From the NCBI GenBank assembly GCA_944332105.1, contig CALVJI010000043.1:1-9554 (forward strand): DNA of 9,554 nt. Reading direction: 5' to 3'. A program made the translations under genes and the position numbers. The stretch is from an uncultured Bacilli bacterium. Its GTDB lineage: Bacteria; Bacillota_I; Bacilli_A; RF39; UBA660. Below the pieces are notes generated by a model, which did not search any database, had not been told where the DNA came from, and saw only the letters and a list, made by a program, of their open reading frames with translations. The first letter of the stretch is position 1, and each line of letters begins with the position of its first letter. Shown piece after piece: positions 6,655 to 9,554 of the stretch.

Positions 6655-6683
6655 TTGACATGCATATATATAAATGATATCAT
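6655..6683 (+). promoter_or_regulatory. Strong extended -10 promoter of the str operon
   Basis: A perfect TTGACA (6655-6660) and TATCAT (6678-6683) are 17 bases apart, with TG at 6675-6676 giving an extended -10 element. A strong vegetative promoter fits ribosomal protein genes. The start would be near 6690, leaving a leader of about 90 bases. Confidence 0.85.
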
Positions 6684-6703
6684 ATTTTTGATTTTTAAAT
6701 CTC

Positions 6704-6723
6704 GGTTTTACTTCGGTAAAACC
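6704..6723 (+). promoter_or_regulatory. UUCG-capped leader hairpin upstream of rpsL
   Basis: GGTTTTAC (6704-6711) and GTAAAACC (6716-6723) form a perfect eight-base-pair stem closed by a C(UUCG)G tetraloop, one of the most stable RNA loops. Flanking AAAT and ATTT could extend it past a small internal loop. No T-tract follows, so it is not a terminator. It may protect the transcript or be part of a ribosomal-protein binding site; the function is not shown. Confidence 0.7.
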
Positions 6724-6742
6724 TCATTTAAAGAGCATTTTG

Positions 6743-6762
6743 ATACACCAGGGAGTGTGTAT
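6743..6762 (+). promoter_or_regulatory. Short hairpin just before the rpsL ribosome binding site
   Basis: ATACAC (6743-6748) pairs with GTGTAT (6757-6762) around CAGGGAGT. It ends two bases before GGAAAGGAG (6765-6773). This position could affect ribosome access, for example as an autoregulatory site for S7 or S12, but a six-base-pair stem can occur by chance. Confidence 0.4.
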
Positions 6763-6778
6763 ATGGAAAGGAGAAATT

Positions 6779-7192
6779 ATGGCTACTATTAATCAACTAG
6801 TAAAAAAAGGAAGAAGTAAGAAAACAAGAAAAAGTAAAAGTCCCGTTTTAAATGTTGGATTTAATACACTTGAAAGAAAACAAACTAAGACAAATAGTCC
6901 GCAAAAACGTGGAGTATGTACTCGTGTTGGAACGAAAACACCTAAGAAGCCAAACTCAGCATTACGTAAATATGCTCGTGTTAGACTTTCAAATGGTCGT
7001 GAAGTGGATACTTACATTCCAGGTGAAGGACATAACTTACAAGAACACAGCGTTGTATTAGTACGTGGTGGACGTGTTAAAGACCTTATCGGTGTTCGTT
7101 ATCACATTGTTCGTGGAACACTTGATACCCAAGGCGTACAAAACCGTCAACAAGGACGTAGTAAATATGGTACAAAAAAACCAAAAAAATAA
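6779..7192 (+). CDS. rpsL: 30S ribosomal protein S12
   Basis: S12 lies at the decoding centre of the small subunit and helps set translational accuracy. At 137 aa it has the Firmicutes length. It contains the conserved PQKRGVCTRVGT, TPKKPNSALRKYARVRL and GHNLQEHSVVLVRGGRVKDL segments and ends GRSKYGTKKPKK. Lys56 and Lys57 in TPKKPNS are intact, so the classic streptomycin-resistance lysine is unchanged. Residue 104, in VKDLIGVRYH, is Ile where nearly all S12 proteins have Pro (VKDLPGVRYH). This loop is where Pro changes alter streptomycin response in E. coli. The ATG at 6779 fits MATINQLVKKGR and GGAAAGGAG (6765-6773). An upstream in-frame ATG at 6740 would add 13 non-conserved residues. It is the first gene of rpsL-rpsG-fusA. 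Confidence 0.98.
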   Translation: MATINQLVKKGRSKKTRKSKSPVLNVGFNTLERKQTKTNSPQKRGVCTRVGTKTPKKPNSALRKYARVRLSNGREVDTYIPGEGHNLQEHSVVLVRGGRVKDLIGVRYHIVRGTLDTQGVQNRQQGRSKYGTKKPKK

Positions 7193-7210
7193 TAGAAGGA
7201 GGAAATAATC

Positions 7211-7678
7211 ATGCGTAAAAGAAGAGCAGAAAAAAGAGATGTATTACCTGATTCTATTTATCATTCTAAGGTGGTTACAAAATTAATCAACCAAATTATG
7301 CAAGATGGAAAAAAAGGTACAGCTCAAAAAATTCTGTATGAAGCTTTCGATATCGTTGCTGAAAAAACAGGACGTCCTGCAATTGAAGTGTACGAAGAAG
7401 CTTTAAAAAATATCACACCAGCTCTTGAAGTAAAATCACGTCGTGTTGGTGGAGCTAATTATCAAGTTCCAATCGAAGTTAGTGATGACAGAGGACAAGC
7501 CTTAGCCTTAAGATGGTTAGTAAATTATGCTAAAAATCGTAATGGTAAAGGTATGGCTGTAAATTTAGCCAATGAAATAATCGATGCTGCCAATAATACA
7601 GGTGGTGCGGTTAAAAAGCGTGAAGATACGCACAAAATGGCAGAGGCAAATAAGGCTTTTGCACATTATAGATGGTAG
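7211..7678 (+). CDS. rpsG: 30S ribosomal protein S7
   Basis: S7 is the primary binding protein that nucleates folding of the 3' major domain of 16S rRNA. It also contacts the E-site tRNA. In E. coli it represses translation of the str operon. The 155 aa product has the family length. It shows the basic N-terminus RKRRAEKRD, VTKLINQIMQDGKKGTAQ, PALEVKSRRVGGANYQVPIEV, the RGQALALRWL helix, and the ending KREDTHKMAEANKAFAHYRW. Every landmark is in place and nothing is missing. The AGAAGGAGG at 7194-7202 is a strong ribosome binding site starting just after the rpsL stop. The stop codon itself overlaps the ribosome binding site of fusA, so translation of the two genes is probably coupled. Confidence 0.98.
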   Translation: MRKRRAEKRDVLPDSIYHSKVVTKLINQIMQDGKKGTAQKILYEAFDIVAEKTGRPAIEVYEEALKNITPALEVKSRRVGGANYQVPIEVSDDRGQALALRWLVNYAKNRNGKGMAVNLANEIIDAANNTGGAVKKREDTHKMAEANKAFAHYRW

Positions 7679-7689
7679 GAGTGTGAACT

Positions 7690-9554
7690 ATGGCAAGAGA
7701 TGTTACAATTGATAAAGTAAGAAATGTCGGTATCATGGCTCACATTGATGCTGGAAAAACAACAACAACTGAACGAATTCTTTTCCATACAGGAAAAATT
7801 CATAAATTAGGTGAAACCCATGATGGCGAATCTCAAATGGACTGGATGGAACAAGAAAAAGAAAGAGGAATCACAATTACCAGTGCAGCGACTACAGCTC
7901 ATTGGAAAGGATATCGCTTAAATATTATTGACACTCCAGGTCACGTAGACTTTACAGTAGAAGTATCAAGAAGTTTAAGAGTGCTTGACGGCGCTGTATG
8001 TCTAATTGATGTACAAGCTGGTGTAGAACCTCAATCTGAAACTGTATGGCGTCAAGCAGACGAATTTAAAGTTCCAAGAATGGTATTTGCTAACAAAATG
8101 ACAAAAATGGGAGCTGATTTTGCATTCTCATTAGGTACTTTAAAATCTCGTTTAGGTATTGATACTAAACCAATTCAATGGCCAATTGGTGCTGAAGATA
8201 ACTTCAATGGTATTATTGACTTGGTAACTATGAAAGCTTATCAATTTGATGGTAAACCTGAAGAAGAAATGGTTGAAATCGCTATTCCAGATGATTTAAA
8301 GGATTTAGCTGAAACAAGACATAATGATTTAATTGAAAAAGTTGTAGAATTTGACGATGACTTAATGGAAAAATACTTGAATGGTGAAGAACTTACTGTT
8401 GAAGAAATTAAGTCAGCAATTCGTAAAGGTACACTTTCTAATCAATTCTATCCAGTTTTATGTGGTGATGCATTATCTAATATGGGTGTTAAGTTATTAC
8501 TTGATGCAATTATTGATTACATGCCAGCACCTACAGATGTTGAAGCTATTGAATGCTTTAATCCAAAAACTGGCGAAGATATTTTACGTCATCCAAGTGA
8601 TTCAGAACCATTTACAGCATTAGCATTCAAAATTATGACTGATCCATTTGTTGGACGTTTAGCATTCTTCCGTGTTTATTCAGGACATTTAGCAAGTGGC
8701 TCTTATGTATTAAATAGCACGAAGGGTGAAAAAGAAAGAATTGGACGTATCTTACAGATGCATGCAAATTCTCGTAAAGAAATTTCTGAAGTATTCTGTG
8801 GAGAAATTGCAGCTGCTGTAGGTCTTAAAAATACAACAACAGCAGATACATTATGCGATGAAAAAAATCCAGCAGTCATGAAAGGTATGGAATTCCCATT
8901 ACCAGTAATTGATGAAGCAATTGAACCAAAATCAAAAGCTGATCAAGAAAAAATGGCTACCGCATTGCAAAAATTAGCTGAAGAAGATCCAACTTTCAAA
9001 TATAAAACAGATCCAGAAACAGGACAAACAGTTATCAGTGGTATGGGTGAATTACACCTAGATATCATGGTAGACCGTATGAAACGTGAATTTAACGTAG
9101 AAGCAAATATTGGTCGTCCTCAAGTTGCTTACCGTGAAACATTAACTCAAACTGGTGAATGTGAAGGTAAATATATTAAACAATCTGGTGGACGTGGACA
9201 ATATGGTCATGTATGGATTCGTTTTGAACCAAATAAAGATAAAGGTTATGAATTCGTAGATGCAATCGTTGGTGGTGTAGTTCCTCGTGAATATATTCCA
9301 GTAACCGATAAAGGATTACAAGAAGCAATGGCTGGCGGTATCTTAGCTGGTTATCCAATGGTTGATGTAAAAGCAACATTATTTGATGGATCATACCATG
9401 ATGTTGACTCATCAGAAATGGCCTTCAAAATTGCTGCATCTATGGCTTTAAAAGAAGCGAAAAATAAGTGTAAACCAGTTTTACTAGAACCAATCATGAA
9501 AGTTACAGTTACAGTACCTGATGAATACATGGGTAATGTAATGGGTGATTTAAC
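7690..9554 (+). CDS. fusA: Elongation factor G (3' partial) with altered G4 and G5 guanine-binding motifs
   Basis: EF-G is the GTPase that drives tRNA-mRNA translocation on the ribosome. About 621 of the usual ~690 residues are present and the frame is open to the window end. G1 AHIDAGKTT (17-25), switch I RGITITSAATT (59-69) and G3 DTPGH (81-85) are normal. The G4 motif reads N135-K-M-T138 where NKMD is expected. The G5 motif reads C-G-D260-A-L where CGSAL is expected. Later domains are conventional: GMGELHLDIMVDRMKREF, SGGRGQYGHVW, DGSYHDVDSSEMAFKIAAS and LLEPIMKVTV. AGGAG (7677-7681) overlaps the rpsG stop. Its place as third gene of the str operon argues that it is the main EF-G and not a divergent paralogue. 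The two motif changes are read directly from codons 8101-8103 (ACA) and 8467-8469 (GAT). Confidence 0.98.
   Translation, partial: MARDVTIDKVRNVGIMAHIDAGKTTTTERILFHTGKIHKLGETHDGESQMDWMEQEKERGITITSAATTAHWKGYRLNIIDTPGHVDFTVEVSRSLRVLDGAVCLIDVQAGVEPQSETVWRQADEFKVPRMVFANKMTKMGADFAFSLGTLKSRLGIDTKPIQWPIGAEDNFNGIIDLVTMKAYQFDGKPEEEMVEIAIPDDLKDLAETRHNDLIEKVVEFDDDLMEKYLNGEELTVEEIKSAIRKGTLSNQFYPVLCGDALSNMGVKLLLDAIIDYMPAPTDVEAIECFNPKTGEDILRHPSDSEPFTALAFKIMTDPFVGRLAFFRVYSGHLASGSYVLNSTKGEKERIGRILQMHANSRKEISEVFCGEIAAAVGLKNTTTADTLCDEKNPAVMKGMEFPLPVIDEAIEPKSKADQEKMATALQKLAEEDPTFKYKTDPETGQTVISGMGELHLDIMVDRMKREFNVEANIGRPQVAYRETLTQTGECEGKYIKQSGGRGQYGHVWIRFEPNKDKGYEFVDAIVGGVVPREYIPVTDKGLQEAMAGGILAGYPMVDVKATLFDGSYHDVDSSEMAFKIAASMALKEAKNKCKPVLLEPIMKVTVTVPDEYMGNVMGDL

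Noticed and set aside
8092..8112. Sequencing error as the full explanation of NKMT in EF-G
   Set aside because: Two compensating indels close together could create it, but the frame is kept and the partner G5 residue is also changed, which an error at G4 cannot explain. Read data would settle it.
1..9554. CRISPR arrays, tRNA or rRNA genes, insertion-sequence ends and phage attachment sites
   Set aside because: I saw no regularly spaced repeats, no cloverleaf-like segments and no paired terminal inverted repeats. Nearly all bases are in genes or in the leaders described.

Overview
The window looks like chromosomal DNA of a low-GC, AT-rich Firmicute or a Mollicutes-related Bacilli lineage. The coding style is A/T-rich, genes are tightly packed with AGGAGG-type ribosome binding sites, a T-box leader is present, and the translation genes are Firmicutes-like. 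TGA acts as a stop (it ends gatA at 4098-4100) and Trp is TGG, so this is the standard bacterial code and not the Mycoplasma code. The genus cannot be named from the sequence alone.

Layout. (1) 1-325: the C-terminal tail of an Rpn/PD-(D/E)XK nuclease-transposase family protein. The frame is closed by a stop at base 2 next to a run of seven A, so the gene may be frameshifted. (2) 344-593: a strong promoter and a T-box leader with a terminator. The specifier loop is best read as AAC (Asn). (3) 594-5533: a four-gene operon aspS-gatC-gatA-gatB, in which each gene overlaps the next by 1-8 bases. It encodes an aspartyl-tRNA synthetase that looks non-discriminating and the GatCAB amidotransferase. 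(4) 5532-6622: a weak terminator, a separate promoter, three overlapping or abutting small genes for single-pass exported proteins, and a good terminator. The second protein has a prepilin-type cleavage motif (G|WxxxE). The second and third share an ungapped two-cysteine C-terminal motif. (5) 6655-9554: a strong extended -10 promoter, a structured leader, and the str operon rpsL-rpsG-fusA. fusA runs off the window.

How the genes work together. The T-box operon fits indirect asparagine charging: AspRS puts Asp on tRNA-Asn, GatCAB amidates it to Asn-tRNA-Asn, and uncharged tRNA-Asn would turn the operon on. AspRS resembles the alphaproteobacterial type in its motifs, which may mean transfer. 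The small-protein cassette looks like minor pilin or pseudopilin-like surface proteins of unknown role. The str operon makes ribosomal proteins S12 and S7 and elongation factor G.

The most surprising observation is in fusA. The G4 guanine-specificity motif reads NKMT instead of NKMD, and the G5 motif reads GDAL instead of GSAL. The acidic residue has effectively moved from one guanine-binding loop to the other, while the rest of the protein is conventional. S12 also has Ile in place of a nearly invariant Pro next to the decoding centre.
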